Assembly (NCBI RefSeq): GCF_012489685.1
Contig: NC_080043.1
Span: forward strand, 78,880,292-78,944,291
Source of the DNA: Lotus japonicus
Lineage: Eukaryota > Streptophyta > Magnoliopsida > Fabales > Fabaceae
DNA: 64,000 nucleotides
Direction: 5' to 3'
Below are positions 1-11,509 of the stretch, one piece after another. The position numbers were made by a program, and so were the translations under genes. Positions within the stretch are counted from its first letter, which is position 1. Every line of letters starts with the position of its first letter. The notes under the pieces are model-generated. The model saw only the letters and a program-made list of their open reading frames with translations, was not told the DNA's origin and did no database searches.

Positions 1-473
1 TAAGTCAATAACACCATCTAAGTTACACTTCATAAAAAATAATCACACATTAATTTTTAAATTTATTGACTTTTATTTTTTTTGCATTTGGAAAATGATA
101 CGGCAAAAGAAACAAAAGAACAACCTACTCTAAAACCCTCGTCCCTAACATTAACGTCAGATGGCAGCAACTTTCATCTGAACAAAAGAGCTCTCTTGCG
201 TGTTGAGAATTTAAGTGTGAGATAGGTTCTCACATTGGTTAAGAATGATAGATGTGAAGACTTTATAAGATATGTGACTCAAAAACTCAATGTCTTAAGA
301 TTTTGGGTAAAGATGTGGCGTCAAGTTCTCTTTGTGATGTTCAGTATCGACCCATTGATGCATATTGTTGTGCTTTGAGCTCTCCTTGTCTTCCCAATAA
401 CGTCAAAGCCTCCAATCCCAGCTTAACATTGTTCTAATCTGAATAATCACTTATTGATCCTATAAGGAACTGA
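1..473. other. Intergenic DNA, no gene seen
   Basis: No convincing coding sequence. An AT-rich stretch of about 45 bp at 31-78 recurs in the same direction at about 2117-2161, on the far side of the Harbinger-type element. The two copies may be ends of an older repeat into which that element inserted. Confidence 0.4.
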
Positions 474-1051
474 GAGCAACTCCAACGCTGGGCTCTTAGG
501 CCAGCTGGAGTTGCTAAGAGCCGGCTCTTATTTTTTCCCTGCATTGGAGAGAGCCTTAAAGCTCTTAGCTACAGTCCAGAGGCTCTTCTGCAAGAGCTCC
601 TGCTTAATGAGCTCTTATATTAAAAAACGATTATTTTCTCTCACATGCTCCTCATCAACTACTTTCAGAGGGAAGAAACGGTAGAAGGGAAGAAGAAGAA
701 GAACAGATTTGAAATAAACTAACACAAGAACAAAACCAAAATCAATTTTTTTAAAAAAAAATCCAAACTTTACAACCAAAATCAAACTTTTACACTGCAA
801 CTGATATTTACATAGGAAAAAAAAAAATTCTGAGCCTTGCATGTCCGATCTTGTTGAAAGGGAGACTTGAATGTGCGAAAAGGGGCTTCCTTTCCCCTGA
901 TCTGATCTGGTGGCTCCGATTTGGGTGGTGGTAAGTCGATTTGGGGGCGGTGAGGTGGATTTTGGCTGTGGTGGTGGGTGTTTGAGGCGGTGATGTGGGT
1001 TGGGTTTCGGTGGGGGTGAGGTGGGTTTTGGGTTTCAGTGGTGAGGTTGGG

Positions 1052-1375
1052 TTTCGGTGGGTTGGGTTTCAGTGGTGGTGGTGGGGTTGCAGAGGTGGGT
1101 TGGGTTTCAGAGGGGAGAAGAAGAAGAAGAGAAGAGGGGAGAAGAAGGGAAGGGGGTTTCGAGGAGGCAGGGGAGAAGAAGAGAAGAGGGGAGGAGAAGA
1201 AGAAGAAGAGGCTTTCGGTGGGTTGGGTTTCAGTGGTGGTGGTGGGGTTGCAGAGGTGGGTTGGGTTTCAGAGGGGAGAAGAAGAAGAAGAGAAGAGAAG
1301 AGGGGAGGAGAAGAAGAAGAAGAGAAGAGGGGAGGAGAAGAGGGTTTCGAGGGGGGGGGGAGGGGGAGAGGCGGC
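1052..1375 (+). repeat. GA/GT-rich internal tandem repeat
   Basis: A GGTTGGGTTTCAGTGG-type block followed by GGAGAAGAAGAAGAAGAG occurs twice, with starts near 1052 and 1213 (offset 161 bp). It keeps all three forward frames open without resembling a protein family. Confidence 0.65.
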
Positions 1376-1412
1376 TAGGGTTCACAAATGGGGCTCTTGA
1401 TGGGTTTATATA

Positions 1413-1439
1413 GAGGGTGACCTGCAGCAGGTCACCCTC
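1413..1439. repeat. Perfect 13-bp-arm hairpin
   Basis: GAGGGTGACCTGC is followed after one base by its exact reverse complement. It sits inside the Harbinger-type element, just after the GA-rich repeat. Confidence 0.85.
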
Positions 1440-2273
1440 CCGTTGTGGACCGGTTTCAGACCGGTTTTGACCGGCTGGAGCCGGTTTTTTAACCGTTTTA
1501 GGTTGTCTGACGGTTTGGCCGGTTATCAGACCGTTTCTCTCCCATTTTCAGCTTTTATACATTATATATAGTGTGCACTTCATCATTTTACATTAGTATA
1601 AGTAATAATTAAATTAATTTCTAGTTGAAGTATTGATATACTATTAAATTTTAAATCTAAATTAGGTGAAAGTAAATATCATTATTTAATGTTGTATGGT
1701 GGGACACAGTGGGACCCTTGTAATAGTAATTTAAGAGCCCATGCATTGGAGCAAAATCTGCTTCAGGCTCTTAGCAGGCTCTTAAGTCTGACGTGGCACA
1801 TGAATAGTGTAGAATAGTGTATAAAAGCCCAAATAAGAGCCTAAGCATTGGAGTTGCTCTGACACCCAAATCGCCTTGACAAAGATTAACAATATTCACA
1901 CAAGTCAAGAGTGTCGCAAGAATCCTACTTCGCCTTGCAAAATGCCTCAAAAAGTTGCAAACAATCTGTCGCCAAGCAAATTTTACAAAAGCAAAAGTTG
2001 ACCACTATTGAGAAGGTCCAATAAAATACAAGTGTCTCAGACTCTCAGCTAACAAACATGAAGGAGCCTCCACCAGACCAGCCGTGGCGGCTGCCATGAC
2101 CTCTCCGTGGAGATTCCTTATAAAAAAACAATTACACATTTAAATTTATTGACTTTCAATTTAATGCCATTTAACACACCATCCAATCCAATTGATTAAT
2201 ACATTAAAAAACCTTAAATATAAAAGACCACCTCACATGACTAGTAAGCTAGGCTGGACCCTTAAACCAACCT

Positions 2274-2384
2274 ACACGTGTACGGCCATGATGATGCCGG
2301 AATACATTAATGGCCAGCTCAACAAACACCACGCTCCTCCACCAAAACAAATTACACGATTCCGACACGTGTACGGTGACGTGG
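2274..2384 (+). promoter_or_regulatory. Duplicated G-boxes upstream of the bZIP gene
   Basis: The 12-mer ACACGTGTACGG occurs at 2274-2285 and again at 2365-2376. Each copy contains a CACGTG G-box core (2275-2280 and 2366-2371). A TGACGTGG hybrid C/G-box follows at 2377-2384. They lie just ahead of a CT-rich probable leader. G-boxes are the known target of the GBF family encoded downstream, so autoregulation is plausible but inferred. Confidence 0.6.
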
Positions 2385-2640
2385 TAATCACCTTCTTCTC
2401 TCTCTCTCTTGTTTCTTTTTCACCACCCCTTCATCTTCTCTCTCTGAATGTAAACCTCTTTCCCTCGTTTTTTTTAGGGAGAGAAACTAGAGAGAGAAAG
2501 TTCCAACATTATAGGTTTTTCCAAAACCTAAATTTGAGGAAACTTCGTACCTACGAGGTTACGAGGATTGGTTGTTGTTGTTGTCCTTTTTTTGTTTTGA
2601 AAGAGTTTTTTTTTTGACGAGAAAGGTTGGGTGTTTTCAG

Positions 2641-4119
2641 GTACGTGGAATTTCGGTGCCTTGTTGTTTCAATCTTGCTGATACTGCAAAAAGTTTTGAT
2701 TTTTTTTAATGGGGTTTATGGAAGTTTGAATTTTTATTATTAAGGGAAAACGCTGGAAGAAATGGTCTGGTTCAGTTTGTGGAAAGTGGAAACATTGAAA
2801 ACTGAAGCGTAGCGTAAATTTTATGTTGCGGTTTCTTTTGTTTTTTCTTCATTTGGATAGTTCTATATTTTGTAGCAAACTGAAAAAGGGGATTGAGTTG
2901 GGAGTTTCATGGATCTTGTCTTGTATGTGCTAAAATCTCTGTACTTGTGTGCTTTCTGTGTTTTGTTTCCTTTTTCCTTGGATTTTTTTTTCTATTTTTG
3001 TTTTCTTATATTAAATAGCTGAATAGAAGACCGACGGGTGCCGGTCGCGGTGGTAAAAAGTGACTGTTTGAACCCCTAGATCGAGTGTTTGATCCTTAGG
3101 GGCCCCACTTTTGGGAGACCTTTGGCCTACACCCCACCAGGGTGGAAATTGTGAGAGCAGCTGAAAAGAAGTAAGGGAAGAGGGTTTGCTTTTTTTTGGG
3201 GGTGGGGGGAGTTATATTGGATCAGGATTAAAACCTCTAAATTGTAAACTATGGAGGTTTAGTATGTAAATTCTGGTGTTTCAATAGGCCTCTTTCACTA
3301 TGTGAAAATAAATAACAATTTTTTTATAATTTTGAAGGGTTTTTTTGTCAGTACTGTTAAGTTTGTTTGATTGTGCTATGCTCTATTAACTTGTGTTCAT
3401 TGTTTTCTATCCGGCTTGTAGGGTAGGAAAGAGACATGATTGATTCCTCCACTATTCTGTTATTGACTGTCTGTTGAAGTCTTGAATTTCATTTTGTTTG
3501 TGGTCTTTAGCAAGAAAACTGCTTTGTTTGTATGCTTTACAGGGTCATATACTGTTAAACAACGGAGGTTATTTTCTATTACATGTTGTCAGTTGCTAAT
3601 TAGTCATTAACAGGATTGTTAGTAGTCTGAACCTCTCACATTTTTTATGTAATGCTGTGCTTAATTCCTACATCTGAGTTTAATGTTTTCATCGTGAAGC
3701 CATAATTTCAATGTTTGATCTGCTCTTATTTCATGCCTCATTTTTTTTTTTTTCATCTTTGGCCGTTATTAAATGTTTGCAGTTTTAGACTATGATTCTG
3801 CTGGGCGAATGGATCCTTTTATCTCAAATTATCACATGATCTTACAATATTGAAATTTTGTCTGTTTCCCTCTCCATAGATTTTCATAAACTTTGATATG
3901 GTCTTACTTATTTACTTTTTTTATCAAGGGAGAGATAGGCACTATTTTCAGTGATCTTGTAATGTGAGAACTCACACGAGAGGAACCGTTCTTGTCATGC
4001 TATTACCCAGCTAGGATAATGTTTAGGTTTTGAAGTGCATCAAACATGGTTAATGAATTTGGCAATGTCTTGCGTCATTTTTTCGCTGATAACTGCTGAT
4101 ATGGTTCTTTTTAATGCAG
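2641..4119 (+). other. Probable intron in the 5' leader of the bZIP gene
   Basis: A TTTTCAG|GTACGTGG donor at 2641 and a TTTTAATGCAG acceptor ending at 4119 would remove about 1.5 kb of AT-rich, stop-rich sequence. This leaves a 19-nt exon part before the ATG at 4139. A SINE-like unit lies inside (3030-3158). The acceptor is well supported by position; the donor is a best guess. Confidence 0.45.
3030..3158 (+). mobile_element. tRNA-like SINE insertion
   Basis: A 129-bp GC-richer unit is flanked by AGCTGAATAGAAG (3017-3029) and AGCTGAAAAGAAG (3159-3171), 12 of 13 bases identical, as expected of a target duplication. Inside are a box A-like GGTGGTAAAAAGTG and, about 30 bp further on, a box B-like GTTTGATCC. 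No long A tail is seen. Confidence 0.5.
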
Positions 4120-4138
4120 TTGAGGAAGTATTTTACTC

Positions 4139-7100
4139 ATGGGAAACAGTGAAGACGAGACATCCATTAAGATTGAAAAGCCTTCTTCACCTCTAACACC
4201 TGTAAGATGTGGACATTGTATCATGTATGCATGCACGTGGTAGCATTTTATGAAGCCTGTACCTAAATGCTATTTTTCTTACCTTATTAACAGGAACAAA
4301 TCAATCAGGCCAACCCGCCTAACTTTCATGTCTATCCTGATTGGGCTGCCATGCAGGTTACCAACCTTTCACCTGTATTTCCTTTTTTCTTTGATGACTG
4401 AAATTTTCATTGTATTTATCTGTTTATCGAACTACACTTTAGTGTGAATAACAGCTCTCAAACTTTAGTAGTTTAAGTTTATATCCAAAAAATAATGAAA
4501 CTGTAGTTGTTTAAGCAGTGCTATTCTCACCCAGAATCAACACCAGTTCCTAGGTTTTATCTATCTGTTAAAAGTAGCCAACTTCACTCAAATTCCCTAT
4601 TAGATAATTTACTCTTCTGAAAGACTTTTTTTTATCAATGTCTTGATATTTACAAATCAAAGCATCATTGCCCTCATCATCTCTATATATTCCATCATTT
4701 GAAGTCAGTAATCTGCTTCTGCACATTCCTAGGTCCATCTACCTTTTTTTTGAAAAATATTACCCATCTATTTCTTCCCATCTTACCTCTTAAACAAGCG
4801 ATCTGTTCAAACTGTTTTTTATGTCCTCTCTTGCTAATTGTTGACCTTTTTTTTTCCTTAGTTTTTTACTCTTTTGAGTATAGACATGCAGTGCCATTCT
4901 AATAGAAGTATAGAACTGGATCTGAAACTTTTATTGAAAAATCCCTAGTTCCTAATCTGCACCTGTGGGGTCACAGAGTTAGGACAGGTAAGAATTACAG
5001 AATCAATGAAGAATAAGTGTTTATACAAGTGTGTTCGGCCGAACTTATGTATATAGCTTATGGCCTACCATACCAATTAGCTTTATGAATAAGAGTGTAT
5101 GCTTACCTATAACCTATTTTCAGCTTATTTTAATTAGTTTCTCAAATTAGCTTATGAATAAGCGCTTGTGCGAAAGCTGTTTTCCCAACTATTTGAGGAA
5201 ACTTGGACTTCCCGATGATGTTCCAAAAATTCACTGATATCCTCCACACTCCTCTAAGTCTATTTATTTCCCAACTAATCTAACTACCCAACTGTAGTTA
5301 GTTACTTTTCAGTTCGAGGGTGTGATCCCCTGTCTTTTCCTCCCATACACCCATCTAATTGGGGTTCTCCTAATCATATTCCTCTGGTGCATTGTATTAC
5401 AGATTCTAGATATTTTGAGTTACAGAATTATATATATTTACGATAACTAATATGTTGGGGGGGGGGGGGTATGAACTATGAATATCTATGACGGGATTTA
5501 CATTTTTCGTGGATTGCTTTCTCTTCTGAAAATCATTGCCCATTCCCCCCTTAAAATTGCTTCTGGTGATTTAATAAAAGTGGCTGCTATATTTTCAGGC
5601 ATATTATGGGCCGGGAGTCAATGTTCCAGCATACTTCAACCCAGCTGTTGCTTCTGGTCACACTCCTCCCCCATACATGTGGGGGCCACCACATGTATTG
5701 CCCTAAAGATTCATTTACTTTTTACCATTAAATTGTGTTTTTAATGTCCTGGTGTACACCCTAGATAGCAGGGATGAAGAATTTGATAACCAATTGTTTC
5801 TTGCAGCCTATGATGCCACCATATGGGCCACCTTATGCAGCATTCTATTCACATGGAGGGGTTTATACTCACCCTGCAGTGGCTATTGTAAGTCAAATTC
5901 TTTGGACCACGCATTAGTTCTGAATATTCTTCGGTTCTACTGGTCCTAGTTATTCTTTGTTATTTTTATGCGGGTGCATTTTGCTGTCATTAACCTCATT
6001 CTATGATTTCTTTAATGTAACAAACCTTTGTGCTTGAAAATTTTCTCATGTACTTTTGAATTATATTGGTGAAATATAGGGGCCAAATTCACATGGTCAA
6101 GGAATTTCATCTTCACCTGCTGTAAGTTTTAATATATTCTGAGATTACTTCCAAGTTCCCAATCTTTTGATTCCTTGAATGATGTCAAATTATGATGGGT
6201 TTGACTTGGGGAAACTATGCAGGCTGGGACTCCTTCAAGCATGGAGACTCCAACCAAATTATCTGGAAATACTGATCAGGGTTTTATAAAGAAATTGAAG
6301 GGATTTGATGGGCTCGCGATGTCAATAGGCAATTGTAATGCTGAGAATGCTGAGCGCGGAGCTGAAAACAGGCTGTCACAGAGGTTTGTCGATCCATTTT
6401 CTTTCTAAATGATGATTACATAATTAACTCTACTTTCTATCTTTCCTTGGTCCGTGAGTTGGTTATTCCATTAGCTTCATGTGGATAATTGAATAATTTT
6501 ATAATGAAATCAACAGTGTGGATACTGATGGTTCCAGTGATGGAAGTGATGGCAATACTGCAGGGGTGAGAACTTTCTTGCAATTAACATTTTTTCTTTG
6601 ATCATCTGCACTAATAGTCTTTTATATTTAAAATGATTGAAGTATTAAATTATGTTTGTCAATTTTTTTGCTTAGGCTACAAGGAAAAGAAGCTATGAAG
6701 GAACGCCTACTACTGGTATGACTGTTATTTTGTCACATTGTGATGAACAATAGAGTAAAAGTATGATATTAGGTAATAGTATCTTTAGTTATTAAGTTTA
6801 GGAGTTAGGTTTTTAACATGTTTTGTGCATTGGTGGCTACAAACTACCAAGCAGATGGAGAAGGGAAAACTGAGATACAAGATAGTCCGGTTTCCAAGGA
6901 GACTACAGCTTCCAAGAAGACGCTGGCAGTTACCCCCATCAGGGTTGCTAGAAATTTAGTTGGACCTGTAGTTTCTTCAGGTATGACCACACCACCGGAA
7001 CTGAGGAACCCTTCGACTGTTCATTCGAAGACATTTTCCACGAGTTCCCCACAACCTGGTGGAGTTTTGCCTCCAGAAACTTGGATGCAGGTATAGTTAT

Positions 7101-7976
7101 AGCTGTCCTAATTGCTCAGTTCATATCTAGTAAATTAGAGATGCTTGTGAAACACTTAATAATAATTACAGTGCAGCATTCTCATCTTTTGCTGATACTA
7201 AAGTAATTTATGTGGGTATTGCTGAATTCCTTAGAATGATCGTGAGCTAAAACGTGAAAGGAGAAAACAATCAAACCGTGAATCTGCTAGAAGATCCAGG
7301 CTGAGGAAACAGGTATAAATTATCCAAAATTGTTGTTTTGTAGACATGTAAACCTTCTGCATTTCTTTAGTTGTCTGGTCAAGGGTATAAGTTGATTAGT
7401 TTCTTTATTGCCACATACTTTTTATTTGTTGCATTTGCTGTATGTATGTATAGCCTTAAAATATTAAGTCTGTTTTGTCTTAAGAATAACTCATGACTAA
7501 TGCTCATATTTCCTCTACTCAGGCTGAGACTGAAGAATTGGCACGGAAAGTTGAAGCCTTGACCGCTGAGAATTTGTCACTTAAGTCAGACTTAAATGAA
7601 TTGGCTGAAAGTTCTGAGAATTTGAGGGTGGAAAATGCTACATTAAGGGTAATGTTCACATAAAATTTCTTTATACCATAGCATTCCACGGGTATTTTAT
7701 GATACTGAATGCATTCATAATTTATTGACTCAGGAAAAACTGAACAACACTCAACTGGGACAAACTGAAGAGATAATTTTGAACAGCATTGACAGCAAGA
7801 GGGCTACACCTATAAGTACAGAGAACTTACTATCAAGAGTTAATAATAATTCCAGTTCTAATGATAGATCAGCAGAGGAAGAGCATGATTTTTGTGAGCA
7901 AAAACCAAATTCTGGTGCAAAGCTGCATCAACTACTGGATACAAATCCTAGAGCTGATGCTGTTGCAGCTGGTTGA
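4139..7976 (+). CDS. GBF: G-box-binding factor, bZIP transcription factor
   Basis: A nuclear transcription factor expected to bind ACGT-core G-boxes as a dimer. Exons: 4139-4201, 4294-4356, 5599-5694, 5807-5887, 6080-6121, 6223-6383, 6517-6565, 6676-6715, 6855-7090, 7235-7312, 7523-7648, 7734-7976. All phases close, giving 425 residues, the usual GBF size. Residues 1-115 are proline/tyrosine-rich (PDWAAMQ, PPPYMWGPPH, MMPPYGPPY), the multifunctional mosaic region of GBF proteins. FIKKLKGFDGLAMS and a serine/acidic stretch follow. The basic region at about 278-303 contains NRESARRSRLRKQ, and a leucine zipper runs over about 304-350. The tail (346-425) is polar. The ATG opens a proline-rich reading frame right after a splice acceptor. 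The acceptor at 6855 could instead be at 6850, which only adds one alanine. Which GBF paralogue this is cannot be told. Confidence 0.93.
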
Positions 7977-8899
7977 AACCAGCATTTGCACACTGGTTGA
8001 TCATGTAGTTTTGGCATATTACGAGCCCAAAATTACTGCTTACAGTTTTCAGAGGGATGGATCAGCTGAATTTTTTGGATCAAAATCCATCAAAACCAGA
8101 ACTAATTGGTTGCTTTTTGGTTTCTTAGGACTTTGAACTATGAAAAGTTTGTATATTGAAGAGGATTAGAAGATTTAGTCTAGAGTTTTTAGATAGGGTC
8201 GGTTGTTGAACCGTATATAATTTTGGTTTGTGAATTAATGATTGGTGTGAACCTTCTAAATCTAATGGTATTTGAGTAAAGGCATTCTGACTTTTTTGTT
8301 AGTTTGATTTGTATGCTTTTGTCATTTGCAAGCAATTCCTTACTTTGTGGCTTAGATTATGCCTGCCTATTACATCATATTATTACGTGTGACTATTATT
8401 CACGTATTCAACTATATGGAAAAGCCTGTGGAGGAACACAAAGATTTAAAGTCATTTCTTCAATTTGCTCTCCTTTTCTAAATTCGTAGCCATTTTTTCT
8501 TGTTTGGTGGCCCCTCTGGAATAGCCCTTGTTTCTTTCCTTGTTGGTATGAAAGGTGGGAAATGGTGAGAAAAGGGTAAGACTTACTAAAGTGAAGGTTG
8601 ATTGTGCACCATACATTTCCCTTTGGATACAGAACATTCATTTTTCTCTTGCTTATTAGGCTCTTGATTTTAAAACATAGTCGTACTTTTATTTACCTCC
8701 TGGCTCACACATCAGATTTTTGTCAAATAATTTGTCATTTATAATGGGGGTATAGTATACCTCAAAATTTAACAATTATCCTTCAAAGCTCAAAAGTATT
8801 GGACTATTTAAATTAATTTAAAAAATAAAATTATTTCTTTCAAAGTCAACGTGGAAAATTTCCCCCCTTCTCACCATAAGAACATGTCAACTTTCTTGG
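7977..8899. other. 3' UTR of the bZIP gene and intergenic DNA
   Basis: Stop-rich T/A-rich sequence. The likely transcript end lies within about 8150-8300. Short open frames on both strands have no recognisable content. Confidence 0.5.
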
Positions 8900-9035
8900 T
8901 CTTACATGCTGTGCAACCATCTCTTCCTTTCTCTTCTCTCGTTCAACCAGCTAACACTCATCATATGCAAACTCGAGCCAAGTCGGGAACTGTAAAACTC
9001 GGGCCAAGTCAGGAACTGTTAAGCTTGATTATATG
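8900..9035 (+). mobile_element. Copia polyprotein scrap
   Basis: The + strand frame reads HHMQTRAKSGTVK, the conserved HxMxTRxKSGIxKP segment between integrase and reverse transcriptase of Ty1-copia elements. Only about 40 codons survive. The same motif occurs in the minus-strand copia remnant near 17000. Confidence 0.5.
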
Positions 9036-9039
9036 TTGG

Positions 9040-9600
9040 TGAAATATGTTCATGGAGCATTATACAAGGACTCATATCTAGAGTGGTAGACATATGTTTT
9101 GTATGAAAGTTGTGGCATTTGAAAAATAATGTTTTTACCTGCAATTTTTGTGAGAGTGATCAAAACTTAGCTCCAATGTTTGGAAAGTAAAAAAACATGT
9201 CAAAGTTGACAAGAAAATTTAAAATTTTACATAAAAGTCAACCATAACCATTGGTAACACTTTTTTAGTCCCACATTGCCAAAGTTTTGCAATTCTTCCT
9301 TCTCCTTCCTCCTTCCCCTATATAAAGGAGTTCATTCTCATGTTTCATCATTCAAGAAAATATAAAAATCATGTCAAAAATCATGTTCTTTTGAGTGTTT
9401 GAAACACACTGGGATAGTGTGAAAAAATAGAGTTTGCAACTTCAAAAATGTTTTACAGATTCACTTCGGATCATGCGAGTTTTATGCTTAGCATAGAACT
9501 TGCATTCTGATCTAAATTTTTTTAGGGTTGTTGTGCTCAAGGTTAAATTCGTGGAATACCTACATAGTTAGAGACTTTGAGAGTGCTTTCATTTGAGGTA
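9040..9600 (+). repeat. TATA-bearing interspersed repeat, single copy
   Basis: Blocks such as CAAGGACTCATATCTAGA, AGTCCCACATTGCCAAAGTT and CCCCTATATAAAGGAG (TATA at 9319-9326) match, in the same order, both arms of the large palindrome at 32505-33553. It looks like an LTR or another promoter-carrying repeat. No gene is attached. Confidence 0.5.
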
Positions 9601-9620
9601 AGTTTTTTTATTTAATTTTA

Positions 9621-10996
9621 GGCTTAAAGGGTCCAAAGGCCCCTGAAATTACAAAGGGAATCAAATCCAGGACCTAGAAAAATTTTGCATCAAATTGGGT
9701 CCCTAGAAATTTTTTTTCAATTCAATTAAGGCCAAAGTGTGTCAGAGCTCAATTTTGTCCTAGTCAGCTTTTCCACGTGGCTTTTTTTAATTTTTTTTAA
9801 TTAGAAAAATTAATTAAAAATAAAGTTTTAATTCCAAGTCAGTTATGTCAGCAGAAAAAAAAAAAAAGAGTTAATAAAATCCTAATCTAAACATAAACCC
9901 ATACCCAGATTGTATTTCCCTTCATCCCAAAAGAAGAAGAAAAAACTCAAACCCTTTCAACATCTCCATCACAAACCCAAACCCAGATCTCGGATTTTCC
10001 AGATCTGCAACTAGCAAGCCACAACCAGCAAAGCCACAACGGCGAGATTCCCAGAAGCGGTTCCATGGACTATTTCTTCAACGAGCTCTTGAAGGATACG
10101 CACGCTTGTATCCACACCCACGCGGCCACAGAGGACATAAATGAAGAGAAGAGGAAGAGATTAAGAGATTCAGCCAGGGCCTTTGGGCACCGCCACCACA
10201 TGTTCAGAAACCAGCCATCGTTCCTCTTCTTGGTTTGGGACAGATCGAAATCCCATTCTTCGTGTTCATCTTTTATGGGTATGGTGGGGGTTGAGATTGG
10301 ACACAAAATTCGAATTTTGGGTTGAGATTGGGCAGAAAGATGAGTGTTTCCTTCTGGGTTTCTGAGATTGGACACAAAGTTCAAATTTTGGAGTGTTTTG
10401 GTGAGGTGGTGTTGTACGATGGTGAAGGAAAAGTGGTTTTGGGGTTGAGGAGATGATAGAGGAAGGCAGGTCGGGAGAGGGTGCGGAGGATGAGGGAGTA
10501 AGCAGAGGAGGAAAGAGGGGAGGAATGATGGGAACGACACCAGTTGAAGAAATGGAGTTTGTGGGAAGGGTGAAGAGATCGGTTGGATGGGATTTGGAGG
10601 ATGACATGAGGAGGTGCTTCTGTTGAGGAGGGAGGAGATTCAGAACAGAAGTTGCAGCAAAATTAGGGTTCAAATTGGGTATTTGGGGCTTAATTGAAGA
10701 GATTGGTTAATTAGAGCTGAAATTAGTTAAATTGGTGATTTTATTAAGTTTTTTAATTTTTTTCTGCTTAAATAAATGAGTTGGAATTAAAAAATCATTT
10801 TTTATAATTTTATAATTAAAAAATAAAATAAAAATGCCACGTGGAATTGCTGAGTAGGATAAAATTGAAGTCTGGCAGCATTTGTCCTTAATTGAATTAA
10901 AAAAATTTGTTTAGGGACCCAATTTGATGCAAAATTTTTCTAGGTCCTGAATTTGATTCCCTTTGTAATTTCAGGGGCCTTTGGACCCTTTAAGCC
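9621..10996. mobile_element. MULE with about 235-bp terminal inverted repeats
   Basis: The ends are GGCTTAAAGGGTCCAAAGG and its reverse complement. The match continues, with few differences, for about 235 bp on each side (9621-9855 and 10760-10996). The 9-bp sequence TTAATTTTA flanks both ends exactly (9612-9620 and 10997-11005). Long inverted repeats plus a 9-bp duplication are diagnostic of Mutator-like elements. No transposase is visible. The GC-richer interior (about 9960-10680) has overlapping open frames on both strands, so it may be captured host sequence. Confidence 0.9.
10065..10325 (+). CDS. Unrecognised ORF inside the MULE
   Basis: An 86-codon frame starts MDYFFNELLKDTHACIHTHA and runs through a Lys/Arg/Glu-rich stretch. 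I do not recognise it. It lies in the GC-richer interior of a transposase-less MULE, where captured gene fragments are often found. A Pro/Ser-rich open frame covers the opposite strand (10070-10540). Either may be fortuitous. Confidence 0.2.
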   Translation: MDYFFNELLKDTHACIHTHAATEDINEEKRKRLRDSARAFGHRHHMFRNQPSFLFLVWDRSKSHSSCSSFMGMVGVEIGHKIRILG

Positions 10997-11509
10997 TTAA
11001 TTTTATTTACTCTTTGTTTTTATTTTATCGTGTGTATAGTTTATATTCTTTATTTTCTTTTTAGTTTTTTTTTTAATTTGATAGACAAATATTAGTTGTT
11101 AGTAAATTAATATAAATTATTGCTCCTTAGATTCGAACTCTGACCCTTCACCTGCAATTACCCTTTAGCTCAACCATGTGAGCTATCATTGTAAATATTT
11201 GTTTAATGTCCTATAAATATTTATTCAAGTTTAGTTTTCTTGAAAATAAGTACATACTCTTACTTATCAAAAATCTAATAAATATGTTTTTATCATGAAA
11301 ATCCAAAATCAAAATTCATACAAAAATCTCATAAAAATACAAAGGGTACTTTTAAAAAATTACAAAATTATCATTGATCAAAATCAAGTTCTATTTCAAA
11401 AAAATTATTTTAAAATCTCTAAAACTACGTAAGCCTTGAGCTCTTGCGTAGAGGTATGTAGGAGTGGGAACATCTTCTGTCAAACTATATAAATAACACT
11501 AATGATTAT

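Larger units (their letters stand above)
474..1859. mobile_element. PIF/Harbinger-type non-autonomous transposon
   Basis: Both ends carry an inverted repeat beginning GAGCAACTCCAA, with GGCTCTTA blocks just inside. The 3-bp sequence TGA lies immediately outside each end (471-473 and 1860-1862), matching the TNA target duplication of PIF/Harbinger elements. No transposase is visible. The interior holds a GA-rich tandem repeat, a perfect hairpin and GACCGGTTT-like blocks. Open frames across 995-1413 are by-products of the GA-rich repeat, not genes. Confidence 0.75.

Noticed and set aside
995..1413. Three overlapping forward ORFs of 118-127 codons
   Set aside because: They are the three frames of one GA/GT-rich tandem repeat inside a transposon; no protein family resemblance.
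2192..2617. 141-codon ORF upstream of the bZIP gene
   Set aside because: It spans the G-boxes and the CT-rich leader, has low-complexity ends and no recognisable domain; chance frame in the promoter.
10070..10673. Minus-strand ORFs of 135 and 156 codons, Pro/Ser-rich
   Set aside because: Two frames overlapping each other and a plus-strand ORF within the MULE; composition artefact or captured scrap, not a supported gene.
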